From the NCBI GenBank assembly GCA_963746175.1, contig CAVVAH010000008.1, positions 682,001 to 746,000 on the forward strand: 64,000 nt of DNA, read 5' to 3'. Below the pieces are notes generated by a model. The model was not told where the DNA came from, did no database searches, and was given only the letters and a program-made list of their open reading frames with translations. Position numbers and translations under genes: made by a program. Source of the stretch: CAVVAH01 sp963746175. GTDB lineage: Bacteria; Actinomycetota; Actinomycetes; JACCUZ01. Numbering within the stretch: the first letter of the stretch is position 1; each line of letters begins with the position of its first letter. Shown piece after piece: positions 43,175 to 53,028 of this stretch.

Positions 43175-43570
43175 TCATCGGCCGTCCTCCGGGTCCGCTG
43201 AAGGCTGGTCTGCCGGGCGCGGCGCCATCGACCGGTAGCGCGGCACGGTGCAGGCCCCGGCGACCACCATCCCGCCGAGCAGCCACAGGTAGCCCCCGGT
43301 CGAGCCGGGCACGACCAGGTCGCCCTCGGGTCGCTGGCTGGCCAGCAGCAGGACGACCAGCAGCCACCCGCCGGCGGCTGCCACCGCTCCCGGCCGGCCG
43401 AGCGCCAGCCCGCAGGTCACGAAGACCGCCGCGCTCAGCGCTCCCGCGAGGAGCAGACCGAGCGGCAGCCCGGCCGGTTCCAGCGCGTGCACGAACGAGC
43501 CGAGGAGCCCGGCCGCCGCCCCGGCCAGCGCGGCCGGGACGAGCAGCAGGGCACGGACGGCGACAGGCAC
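43175..43570 (-). CDS. Small four-helix membrane protein (DUF6113-like)
   Basis: A 131-residue protein with about four hydrophobic helices (VRALLLVPAALAGAAAGLLG, LGLLLAGALSAAVFVTCGLA, AAAGGWLLVVLLLASQ, LWLLGGMVVAGACTV) and a hydrophilic Pro/Asp-rich tail. The layout matches small actinobacterial proteins near mshB (DUF6113); the identification is from gene context and length, not a strong motif. Function unknown. It lies between the FtsH-like gene and cheW, all on one strand. Confidence 0.65.
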   Translation of the reverse strand: MPVAVRALLLVPAALAGAAAGLLGSFVHALEPAGLPLGLLLAGALSAAVFVTCGLALGRPGAVAAAGGWLLVVLLLASQRPEGDLVVPGSTGGYLWLLGGMVVAGACTVPRYRSMAPRPADQPSADPEDGR

Positions 43571-43606
43571 CCCGGCACCGTAGACGGCGCCGTCCCGCGC
43601 TGCGCC

Positions 43607-45604
43607 CTAGGCGTCCGGGCTGGTCTCGTGCTGCGGCGTGCGCAGGTCGATGGTGCGCTCGCCGATCGGGGTCCGCTTCGGGCCCGAGGCCGCGGCCTTC
43701 TCCAGCACGTCGACGATCTCGCCGCCGATCAGCTCGTGCCGGTCCAGGAGGGCGTCGCGCAGAGCCGAGACGAGGTGGAGGTTCACCTCGAGCAGACCCC
43801 GGACCACGACCTTCTGGCGCTGCAGCAGCTCCTCGACCCGCCGGCGACCCTCGCTGTCGCCGAGGACCCGGCCCACCAGGTTGGTGTCGCCGAAGGCGCT
43901 GTTCTGCACGGCGGCGTACGACACGAGCGTGTCCGTCATGCCGGCGGCACCGACCATCTGGGCCGCGACAGCCGTCGCCGACATGAGGTCGCCGGACGGC
44001 CCGGTGGACACGTCGCCGAAGAACAGCTCCTCGGCCACCTGGCCACCCATCGCGATCTGGATCAGGCCGGTGAGCTCCTTGCGGGACCGCGTGTAGACGT
44101 CCTCGCGGTCGCCGTGGGCCAGCAGCCCGAGCGACCCGGCCCGCTTGATGATGGTGAGGATCTCGAGCCGGCGCTCCGGAGCCACCAGCCAGGCGACGGT
44201 CGCGTGCCCCGCCTCGTGGGTGGCGATGAGGCGCTCCTCGTGCGCGGTGTAGGCCACCGGCTGACCGAGCCCGACGTCGACCTGGAGCCGGGCGTGCTCG
44301 ACGTCGGCCCACGTCATCCGCGGCCGGCGGCCGCGCACCGCCTGGATGAGCGCCTCGTCCATCAGGCCCTCGAGCATGGCCGGGCTGTACCCCTGGGTGA
44401 CCGCGGCCAGAGCGTCGCGCCGCTCGTCGGAGTCCAGCTCCTCGTCGTGCGCCTTGCGGGCCAGGAAGTGGTCGATGAGCTGGCGACGGCTGACCTTCGC
44501 CGGCAGCTCGAAGGTGAGCCGCCGGTCGAAGCGGCCGGGGCGGAGCAGGGCCGGGTCGAGCTGGTCGGCCCGGTTGGTCGACGCGATGAGCAGGACGTTC
44601 GCGGGCTTGCCCGACGGGCCCCGCAGCTGCCGGTGCTGCGGCAGCAGCAGGTTGACCGCGTCGACGAGCTTGCCGAGGGCCTTCTCCGACCCGGTGGCCT
44701 CCTCGAAGGACTGCATCTGCACCAGCAGCTCGTTGACGGCCGACCCCAGGTCGCCGCCCGCCGTGAAGGACGAGGTGGCGGTGCCCGGCTGCGTCGCCGT
44801 ACCCGCCGCAGACATCATCGGCAGCCCCTCGAGGCCACCGCAGCTCATCGGGAAGCCGGCCGCGGGAGCCGGTGTCATGGCCGGCGACATCCCGGAGCGC
44901 GCGTGGCCGATGCCGTCGAACTCGTCGATGAAACCGACCGCACCGCCGTGCTTGCGGGCCGCCTTCCGCAGGGTGCGGAAGTAGCTGCGCACCTTGCGCG
45001 CCGTGGCTCCCTGGAGACCGGACTGGAACGACGTGGCGGTGGCGAACAGGAACGGTACGCCGGCCTCGGCGGCCAGCGCCTTCGCGGTGTAGGTCTTGCC
45101 GGTGCCGGGACCGCCCTCGAAGAGCAGGCCGCGACGAGGCCGGCCACCCATCTCGCGGGCGAAGCTGCGGTGCGCCAGGAACAGCTGCAGCGACTTGACG
45201 ACCTCGTCCTTGACGATGTCGATGCCCACCACGTCGGCGAGCCGGGCGTCGATCTGCTCCGGCCGGATCATCTGGTGCGGCGACCGACCGGTGAAGAAGA
45301 ACTGCCCGCCCAGGACGAGGATCAACGCGGCGAAGAAGAGCACCGGCATCGCGACGAGCGGGTCGAAGTGCGGCAGCCGGAACAGGTCGAGGGGCTCACC
45401 CACACCGATCCGGTACCAGAGGTACGCCACGACCGGGCCGCCCCAGAAGACGAGCCGCAGCAGCCGGGTCCGGCGCAGCTCCTCGCGGGACCGGCCGACG
45501 TCTCCGCCGTCGGCGGTCGCCTCCAGGTCCACGAACCCCCCGGTCGGCGTGACCCGCTCAGCACCCTGTCCCGTGTCGGTCCGCGCCTTCGACCAGTTCG
45601 GCAT
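43607..45604 (-). CDS. FtsH-like membrane AAA+ metalloprotease
   Basis: A 665-residue protein from the ATG at 45604. Two membrane helices (about 48-65, LLRLVFWGGPVVAYLW; about 80-105, VAMPVLFFAALILVLGGQFF) bracket a short loop. The AAA domain has Walker A GGPGTGKTYTAK, Walker B VGFIDEFDGIG and second-region RADQLDPALLRPGRFDRR. The peptidase domain has zinc motif HEAGHATVAWL and later STGPSGDLMSAT with the third-ligand Asp. An insertion of about 50 residues rich in Gly/Ala/Met/Pro follows Walker B, which is absent in FtsH. It is therefore a divergent FtsH relative, not the housekeeping FtsH. Substrates unknown. Confidence 0.85.
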   Translation of the reverse strand: MPNWSKARTDTGQGAERVTPTGGFVDLEATADGGDVGRSREELRRTRLLRLVFWGGPVVAYLWYRIGVGEPLDLFRLPHFDPLVAMPVLFFAALILVLGGQFFFTGRSPHQMIRPEQIDARLADVVGIDIVKDEVVKSLQLFLAHRSFAREMGGRPRRGLLFEGGPGTGKTYTAKALAAEAGVPFLFATATSFQSGLQGATARKVRSYFRTLRKAARKHGGAVGFIDEFDGIGHARSGMSPAMTPAPAAGFPMSCGGLEGLPMMSAAGTATQPGTATSSFTAGGDLGSAVNELLVQMQSFEEATGSEKALGKLVDAVNLLLPQHRQLRGPSGKPANVLLIASTNRADQLDPALLRPGRFDRRLTFELPAKVSRRQLIDHFLARKAHDEELDSDERRDALAAVTQGYSPAMLEGLMDEALIQAVRGRRPRMTWADVEHARLQVDVGLGQPVAYTAHEERLIATHEAGHATVAWLVAPERRLEILTIIKRAGSLGLLAHGDREDVYTRSRKELTGLIQIAMGGQVAEELFFGDVSTGPSGDLMSATAVAAQMVGAAGMTDTLVSYAAVQNSAFGDTNLVGRVLGDSEGRRRVEELLQRQKVVVRGLLEVNLHLVSALRDALLDRHELIGGEIVDVLEKAAASGPKRTPIGERTIDLRTPQHETSPDA

Positions 45605-45865
45605 GTGCCCCTCCCGCTCCTCGTGACGACCCCGTCCCGTCAGCGAGAGCAGGACTGGCGTCACCCGGACGGAGCATCAGCCCCGGGGGCCGGCGTGCCG
45701 ATCACCTGGTCAGGCGGACGAGCATCTGTGCTCAGTCTCGCCCTGGCTCGCGGGGCCGGAACACCCCGGAGTCCGGGTTCACCCGGTTGCGACGTCGCCG
45801 TCACCCGTTCGGCCCCCTCCCCCGCACCACCGGTCACGCTCGGTGAGCCCGCCCGTACGTCCGCC

Positions 45866-46887
45866 TCAGCGGGTCCCGGCGAACAGGTCGGTCTCGCGGC
45901 CGTCGGCGTCACGCTCCGTGCCGGCCGTGCCCCGGACCAACCGGTAGTGCTCGAGTCCCCACACCTGGTTGCCCAGGTTGTTGGACAAGCGCGAAGAACG
46001 GCCCGTCCACCGTGATCTGGGTGGCGTGCGCGCGCATCGCCGCCAGCTTGGCCTCGACGTGGTCCATCCCCTCGACGACCGTGGTGATGAGCTCGTCGGG
46101 CACCACGAAGCTCGGCATCTCGCCGTCGACGTCCCAGTCGTCGAACGACGTGTCGCCGGCCTCCTTGCAGCCGGCGAATGCCGTCGCGCATGAGCGAGTC
46201 GGGCATCGCGTTCCAGTAGACCTTCGACACCTGCCAGGGCGCTCCCGGGCCGTGCGCCGGGTCGGCAGCCAGCTCGACGCCGCGCATCGCGACGCGGTGC
46301 GCCTGGATGTGGTCCGGGTGCCCGTAGCCGCCGTTCTCGTCGTACGTCACGACCACCTGCGGCCGGATCTCGCGGATCACCTCGACGAGCAGGCCGGCGG
46401 CCTCGTCGAGGTCGGCCTGCCAGAAGGTGTCCGGCCGGTCGTTGGTCGGCAGTCCCATCATCCCCGAGTCGCGGAACCTGCCGGGTCCGCCGAGGAAGCG
46501 GTGGTCGCGGACGCCGAGCGCCTCCATCGCGGTCGCCAGCTCGCCGATCCGGTGCCGGCCCAGCTGGTCGTCCTGGTCGGCCGCCAGGTGCTCGAGCTCG
46601 GGGACGAGCACCTCGCCCTCCTCGCCCAGCGTGCAGGTGACGAGGGTGACGTGCGCGCCCTCGGCGGCGTACTTCGCCATCGTCACGCCGTTGCCGATGG
46701 TCTCGTCGTCGGGGTGCGCGTGGACCAGCAGCATCCGGCGAGCGGAGTCGAGCACGTCCATGCTGCTCTCGGCCGCCGGGTCGGCCTCCGCGAGCACCGA
46801 CTCGGCCTCCTGCAGCACGGCCTCCTCGGGCGAGGTCGGACGCGCCTCCGGCTCCTCGGCCAACGGTCCCTCGGGCGTCGTCGTCAT
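45866..46887 (-). pseudogene. mshB: N-acetyl-GlcN-inositol deacetylase of mycothiol synthesis, two frameshifts
   Basis: Zinc deacetylase making GlcN-Ins for mycothiol. The first 238 residues are in one frame: a 42-residue acidic extension, then RRMLLVHAHPDDETIGNGVT (His and Asp/Asp ligands), CTLGEEGEVLVPELEHLAAD, GGPGRFRDSGMMG and GYGHPDHIQAHRVA (third His). A break near 46170-46185 moves to MPSFVVPDELITTVVEGMDH, and a second near 45993 to SNNLGNQVWGLEHYRLVRG, with the stop at 45866-45868. All three pieces match MshB, so the frame is probably whole in the organism. It is divergent from the S9 peptidase by 59 bases. Confidence 0.85.
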
Positions 46888-46946
46888 GTCGCCGACCCTA
46901 ACCCGGGCGCAGCGACCGTCCGGGCTCGCGTCGGTAGGTTGAGGGG

Positions 46947-49059
46947 ATGCCCGACACCACTCTCTCCGGCGCCGCCGGGTCCGGCTCCTTCCCCCGCGAG
47001 AACGCCCGCACCCAGCGGTTCACGCGCGGCGCACCACGCAGCCTGCTCCTCGACCCGACCGGCAGCCGGCTGCTGTTCGTCCGGTCCGGGCACGACACCG
47101 ATCCGGTGGGCGCGCTGTGGTCGATGGACGTGGCCACCGGGACGGAGACGCCCGTCGCCGACCCGCACGCACTGCTCTCGGGCGGGGAGGAGCAGCTGTC
47201 CGCCGCCGAGCGGTCGCGGCGCGAGCGCAGCCGCGAGGGTGCCGGCGGCATCGTCGGCTACGCCACCGACCGCGACGCCACCGTTGCGGCCTTCGCTCTC
47301 AGCAGCCGGCTCTGGTTGGCCGACCTGGTCGGCGGCGGCGGGGTGCGCGAGCTCGCGTCGGCCGGCGCGGTCATCGACCCGCGACCCGACCCGACCGGCA
47401 CCTGGGTGGCGTACGCCGCCGAAGGTGCGCTGCACGTGGTGGCCGCGGACGGCTCGCAGGCGAAGGTGCTGGCCACCGCCGAGAAGGAGCAGGTCCTCTG
47501 GGGCGTCGCGGAGTTCGTCGCCGCCGAGGAGATGAACCGGTTCCGCGGCTACTGGTGGGCACCCGACGGCCGCTCCCTGCTCGCGGCCCGGGTCGACAAC
47601 GGGCCGGTCCAGCGGTGGTACGTCGCCGACCCGGCGCATCCCGACCGGCCGGCCGCCGAGCACCGCTACCCGGTCGCCGGCAGCGACAACGCCGAGGTGA
47701 CCCTGCACGTCCTGTCCCTCGACGGTGCCCGCGTCGACGTGACGTGGGACCGGTCGGCGTACCCCTACGTCGTCCGGGTCTCGTGGTCGGAGGCCGGCTG
47801 CGTCCTGCAGGTGATGTCGCGCGACCAGCGCCGGGCGCTCGTGCTCGGGCTCGACCCGGCGACCGGCGCCACGACGGTGCTGCTCGAGCAGTCCGACGAG
47901 GTCTGGGTCGACGCCGTCGACGGCGTCCCGGCCCTGCTGCCGGACGGCCGTCTCGTCGTCACCGCCGACCTCGACGACACCCGGCGGCTCGTGGTCGACG
48001 GCGAGCCCGTCACCCCTCAAGGGCTGCAGGTCGAGGCAGTGGTCTCGGTCTCCGAGGACGGGGTCCTCCTCGAGGCCACCGACGACCCCGTCCGCCGGCA
48101 GCTCTGGCGGTGGACCCCCGGCATCGCCACCGAGCGGCTGACCGACGAGGACGGCTACGTCACCGGCCTCCACGCGGGCGGAACGCTGGTCGTCGTCGAC
48201 CGGTCGGCGTCCCGGCCGCTGCCGGCCGTCGTCGTCACCTCGCCGGCAGCCCGCCGGGTCGTCACGTCGTACGCCGCGACCCCGCCCGTGGTCGGCTCGC
48301 CGACCTTCTACCGGGTCGGCGACGACCGAGCTCGCGGTCGGGGTCGTGCTGCCGCGGCACCACGTGCCCGGCACACCGCTGCCGGTGCTCATGGACCCGT
48401 ACGGCGGGCCGCACCACCGCGAGGTCCTCGACATGCCGGAGCGCTGGCGCGAGGAGCAGTGGGTCGCCGACCGCGGCTTCGCCGTCGTGAAGGTGGACGG
48501 CCGCGGCACCGGCGGGCGCGGCCGGGCCTGGGACCGCGCCGTCCGGGACGCGTTCGACGCCACCCTCGAGGACCAGGTCACCGGCCTCCTGGGCGTGGCC
48601 GACCTGGTGCCCGACCTCGACCTCTCGCGGGTCGGCATCCGCGGCTGGTCGTTCGGCGGCTACCTCGCCGCGCTCGCCGTGCTGCGCCGGCCGGACGTCT
48701 TCCACGCGGCCGTCGCCGGCGCTCCCGTCACGGACTGGTCGCTGTACGACACGTTCTACACGGAGCGCTACCTCGGGCACCCGGCGCAGGCCGCGGAGGT
48801 CTATGCGCGCAACTCGCTGCTCGACGACGCCCCGCGGCTGACCCGTCCGCTGCTGGTCATCCACGGCCTCGCCGACGACAACGTCGTGGTCGCGCACACC
48901 CTGCGGCTGTCGTCGGCGCTGGTCGCCGCCGGCCGCCCGCACGAGGTGCTGCCGCTCTCCGGGGTGACCCACATGACCCCGCAGGACGTCGTCGAGGAGA
49001 ACAAGCTGGTGCTCCAGGTCGACTGGCTCCAGCGCCACCTCGGCGTCGACCCACGGTGA
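46947..49059 (+). CDS. S9-family prolyl oligopeptidase/DPP-type peptidase, one frameshift near 48328
   Basis: Serine peptidase of about 704 residues. An N-terminal beta-propeller (DPPIV-type, about 1-460; WAPDGRSLLAARVDNGPVQR, YPYVVRVSWSEAGCVLQVM) is followed by an alpha/beta-hydrolase domain with Ser in GWSFGGYLAAL, Asp in HGLADDNVVV and His in GVTHMTPQDV. The first frame ends at FYRVGDD; one extra base near 48328 moves to ELAVGVVLPRHHVPGTPLP, the rest of the enzyme. No signal peptide is seen, so it is probably cytosolic and cleaves X-Pro or other dipeptides from peptides. The neighbouring peptide importer could supply its substrates. Confidence 0.85.
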
Positions 49060-49077
49060 GTTCCTCCCGACGGCACC

Positions 49078-49138
49078 TGACCCGCCGTCGGTGGTCACCG
49101 ACGTGATCTGACCCGCCGTCGTGGGTCCTGACGTGATC
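49078..49138 (+). repeat. Two tandem units related to the element terminus
   Basis: Units 49078-49108 and 49109-49138 both begin TGACCCGCCGTCG and end GACGTGATC. The next segment (49139-49170) is the inverted-terminus repeat of the adjacent element, so the terminus appears as the last of three units. The first unit contains the self-complementary CGTCGGTG-GT-CACCGACG. The array starts 19 bases past the S9 peptidase stop. Confidence 0.65.
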
Positions 49139-49140
49139 TT

Positions 49141-49491
49141 TCCCGCCGTTCTGGTGCGAGTCAGAGCGGCCAAGGACGGTGGAGGTGGGTGTCGGCGCGC
49201 CTTTCCGCGCGGCTTTCCCGCCGTCGCAGAGCGAAGTGGCCCCGCTGGAGGGGTGGATTCCACGACGCCAGCGGGGCCACTTGCCGGCTGGCCAGGACGT
49301 GGTACGGATCCGCCCGCATAGCGGGACAGCGAGTTGATCATGCGTCGAGTGGCGCATTTCGTCCCGCGGAACCGGGGCGAACCGGACATCGCGTGGCCAG
49401 AACGCGCCACTCGACGACCCGCGTCAGTGGCGGGCGGCGGGGGGCCCGTCCCTCCTCCCAAGCCGCTCTGACAGCACCAGGGACGGCGGGA
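49141..49491. repeat. Intergenic element with about 30-bp inverted termini (copy A)
   Basis: The left terminus 49141-49170 (TCCCGCCGT ... TCAGAGCGGC) is repeated inverted at 49462-49491; the outer 9 and inner 10 bases are identical and the middle differs by an indel and a few bases. Inside are two further perfect inverted repeats: 49234-49248 with 49268-49282 (15 bp) and 49343-49355 with 49404-49416 (13 bp). No convincing coding region exists. It fills the spacer between two convergent genes (S9 peptidase and ABC ATPase). See the matching copy at 58236-58530. Confidence 0.7.
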
Positions 49492-49515
49492 CAGGGCCCG
49501 CGGTACCCAGCTCGG

Positions 49516-50559
49516 TCAGCCGGTGATGAGGGCGGTCTTCTCCTCGGGGAAGTGGCAGGCGCCGAAGTGGCCGGGGGCCAGCTCGCGCAGCAGGGGGATC
49601 TCCTCGGCGCAGCGGTCCTGGGCCTTCGGGCACCGGGTCCGGAACACGCAGCCGGACGGCGGGTTGATCGGGCTGGGCAGGTCGCCCTTGAGCAGGATCC
49701 GCTCGCGCTTGCGCTCGGCGTTGGGGTCCGGCAGCGGGACCGCCGAGGTGAGTGCGTGGGTGTAGGGGTGCAGCGGGCCGTCGTAGATCTTCTGCGCGTC
49801 GGCGATCTCCATGATCCGGCCGAGGTACATGACGGCGATCCGGTCGGAGATGTGCCGGACGACGGACAGGTCGTGGGCGATGAAGACGTACGCCAGGCGG
49901 AACTCGTCCTGCAGGTCCTCCAGCAGGTTGACGACCTGGGCCTGGATCGAGACGTCGAGCGCGGAGACCGGCTCGTCGCAGACGATGAGCTTGGGGCGAA
50001 GCGCGATGGCGCGGGCGATGCCGATGCGCTGGCGCTGGCCGCCGGAGAACTCGTTCGGGTACCGGTTGTAGTGCTCCGGGTTGAGGCCGACGCGCGCCAT
50101 CAGGTCCTGCACCTCGGACTGCACGCCGCGGGCCGGCTTCACGCCCTGCACCTTGAACGGCGCCGAGATGATCGCGCCGACGGTGTGCCGCGGGTTGAGC
50201 GAGGAGTAGGGGTCCTGGAAGATCATCTGCATCTCGCGACGCAGCGGGACCATCTCCTTGCGGGTCAGGTTGGTGATGTCGCGACCCTCGAACTCGATCG
50301 TGCCGCCGGTCGGGTCGAGCAGCTTCATGACCGTGCGACCGGCGGTGGACTTGCCGCAGCCGGACTCGCCGACGATGCCGAGCGTCTCGCCCGGGACGAT
50401 GTCGAAGCTGATGCTCTCGACCGCCCTGACGTCACCGACCTTCTTCTTGAGGACGCCACCGCCGGTGATCGGGAAGTACTTCTGCACCTGGTTGACGCGC
50501 AGCAGCGCGTCGTCGCGGCGCAGGACCTCGCTGGCGCCGGCCTCGTCGACCACGGTCAC
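49516..50559 (-). CDS. Oligopeptide/dipeptide ABC transporter ATP-binding protein (DppF/OppF type)
   Basis: A 347-residue ATPase of the importer encoded here. Walker A is GESGCGKSTAGR, signature FSGGQRQRIGIA, Walker B KLIVCDEPVSALD, then the H-loop in VFIAHDLSVV. The C-terminal oligopeptide-ABC segment has CVFRTRCPKAQDRC and a later Cys, possibly a 4Fe-4S site as proposed for Opp/Dpp ATPases. The start overlaps the stop of its partner ATPase by 4 bases. It is last in the order permease C, binding protein, permease B, ATPase D, ATPase F. Confidence 0.93.
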   Translation of the reverse strand: MTVVDEAGASEVLRRDDALLRVNQVQKYFPITGGGVLKKKVGDVRAVESISFDIVPGETLGIVGESGCGKSTAGRTVMKLLDPTGGTIEFEGRDITNLTRKEMVPLRREMQMIFQDPYSSLNPRHTVGAIISAPFKVQGVKPARGVQSEVQDLMARVGLNPEHYNRYPNEFSGGQRQRIGIARAIALRPKLIVCDEPVSALDVSIQAQVVNLLEDLQDEFRLAYVFIAHDLSVVRHISDRIAVMYLGRIMEIADAQKIYDGPLHPYTHALTSAVPLPDPNAERKRERILLKGDLPSPINPPSGCVFRTRCPKAQDRCAEEIPLLRELAPGHFGACHFPEEKTALITG

Positions 50560-51731
50560 TGCTCGTCCTCCTGCTTCGGCTGGTCCGCCTGGACCGGGGT
50601 CGTGGTCGCGGTCGCCTGCTCGGTCGGCGCCGGCGCCGGCCGGGTGGCGGTCGCCGTGCGGGTGGCACCGAGGCCCTCACCGCTGGCACCGCCGCCGAGG
50701 ACGTCGCCACCGCGGGCGCTGAGCCGCTCGACGGCGATCTCGGTCCGCTGGGCCGGCTCGAGGTGGCAGCGCACCGCGTGCTCGGGCGAGACGGGCTCGA
50801 GGGCCGGCCGGTCGGTGTCGCACCGGTTGCCGGGGACGAGCTCGTGGTACGGGCACCGGGGGCGGAAGACGCAGCCCTTCGGGAGCCGGATGAGCGACGG
50901 CGGCTGCCCCGGGATCGGCTCCAGCCGGTCACCGCGGTCGGTGTCCATCCGCGGCACCGACCCGAGCAGGCCCCAGGTGTACGGCATCTGCGGGCGGTAG
51001 TAGATGTCCTCGACCGCGCCGCGCTCGACCACCCGGCCGCCGTACATCACGACCACGTCGTCGGCCATGTCGGCGACGACTCCCAGGTCGTGGGTGATGA
51101 GGACGATGGCGGTCCCGAACTCGGACTGCAGGTCGTTGAGCAGCTCGATGATCTGCGCCTGCACCGTGACGTCGAGCGCCGTGGTGGGCTCGTCGGCGAT
51201 GAGCAGCTCCGGGCTGTTCAGCAGCGCCATGGCGATCATCACGCGCTGACGCATGCCGCCGGACAGGTTGTGCGGGTAGTCCTTGATCCGGCGCTCCGGG
51301 TTGGGGATGCCCACCCGGGCCAGCATGTCGCGCGCCTGGCCGTAGGCCTCCTGCTTGGACACCTTCTGGTGCACCTGCACGGCCTCGGCCAGCTGCTTGC
51401 CGACGGTGTAGAAGGGGTGCAGGGACGACAGCGGGTCCTGGAAGATCATCGCCATCCGCTTGCCGCGGAGCGAGCGGACCTGCTCCGGGCGCGCGCCGAC
51501 CAGCTCCTCGCCGTCGAGGTAGACCTCGCCGGTCATCTTCGCGGTCTTGCGGTTGATCAGGCCCATGATCGCCTGGCTGGTGACCGACTTGCCGGAGCCC
51601 GACTCGCCGACGATCGCGAGCGTCTTGCCCTTCTCGACCGAGAAGTCGACACCGTCGACAGCGCTGACGACGCCGTCCTCGGTGGGGAACTGGACCCGCA
51701 GGTCCCGGACGTCGAGGAAGACCTCGCTCAT
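50556..51731 (-). CDS. Oligopeptide/dipeptide ABC transporter ATP-binding protein (DppD/OppD type)
   Basis: A 391-residue ATPase pairing with the DppF/OppF-type subunit. Walker A GESGSGKSVTSQ, signature LSGGMRQRVMIAM, Walker B ELLIADEPTTALD, H-loop LITHDLGVVADM, and C-terminal CVFRPRCPYHELVPGNRC. A 60-residue low-complexity tail (Gly/Ala/Thr, ending DQPKQEDEQ) extends beyond the usual length. The ATG at 51731 lies 50 bases from the permease stop; that short spacer holds an imperfect stem (GCGAATCGGGAGCGCAGCGA region). Confidence 0.93.
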   Translation of the reverse strand: MSEVFLDVRDLRVQFPTEDGVVSAVDGVDFSVEKGKTLAIVGESGSGKSVTSQAIMGLINRKTAKMTGEVYLDGEELVGARPEQVRSLRGKRMAMIFQDPLSSLHPFYTVGKQLAEAVQVHQKVSKQEAYGQARDMLARVGIPNPERRIKDYPHNLSGGMRQRVMIAMALLNSPELLIADEPTTALDVTVQAQIIELLNDLQSEFGTAIVLITHDLGVVADMADDVVVMYGGRVVERGAVEDIYYRPQMPYTWGLLGSVPRMDTDRGDRLEPIPGQPPSLIRLPKGCVFRPRCPYHELVPGNRCDTDRPALEPVSPEHAVRCHLEPAQRTEIAVERLSARGGDVLGGGASGEGLGATRTATATRPAPAPTEQATATTTPVQADQPKQEDEQ

Positions 51732-51780
51732 TCGGGGTCCCCGGCGAATCGGGAGCGCAGCGAGCGATTCGTCGGGGTGT

Positions 51781-52770
<990 letters not shown>

Positions 52771-52912
52771 CGTCGGACCTCCTGGGCATCAGGCCGGCCG
52801 CTCGACGCGGCCGGTACAGGTGAGCTTGAGACTACGACGCCGGGGGGCGCCTGTGGGTCCCGGGTTCGGGCTCGGTTTCCGGGCGATGGTGCCGACCGGA
52901 CCCCTGGCTCGG

Positions 52913-52948
52913 CTGAGCCGGGGGGCGGAGACCCGCCCCCCGGCTCAG
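52913..52948 (-). terminator. Perfect 16-bp GC hairpin between binding-protein gene and permease gene
   Basis: Arms 52913-52928 and 52933-52948 pair exactly around a 4-base loop. It lies 81 bases past the binding-protein stop and 143 bases before the DppB start. It very likely cuts or slows transcription so that the binding protein is made in excess over the membrane parts. The rest of the 258-base spacer has no gene; it includes a CTG/GTG-rich run (about 52966-53020). Confidence 0.75.
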
Positions 52949-53028
52949 ACCGAACTGCTACTTGTGGTGCTGTGTCGTGCTGGTGGTGCTGATGGTGCTG
53001 TGCTCAGAGCTGCTGTACCTCGACGGGC

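Noticed and set aside
38961..46015. Open frames of over 800 codons on the plus strand across cheA and the FtsH-like gene
   Set aside because: They are antisense shadows; the minus-strand proteins carry full sets of family motifs.
49060..49515. Insertion sequence
   Set aside because: Inverted termini are present but there is no transposase gene; kept as a non-coding repeat element instead.
51732..51780. Regulatory hairpin between importer permease and ATPase genes
   Set aside because: The stem is short and imperfect, not distinguishable from background.
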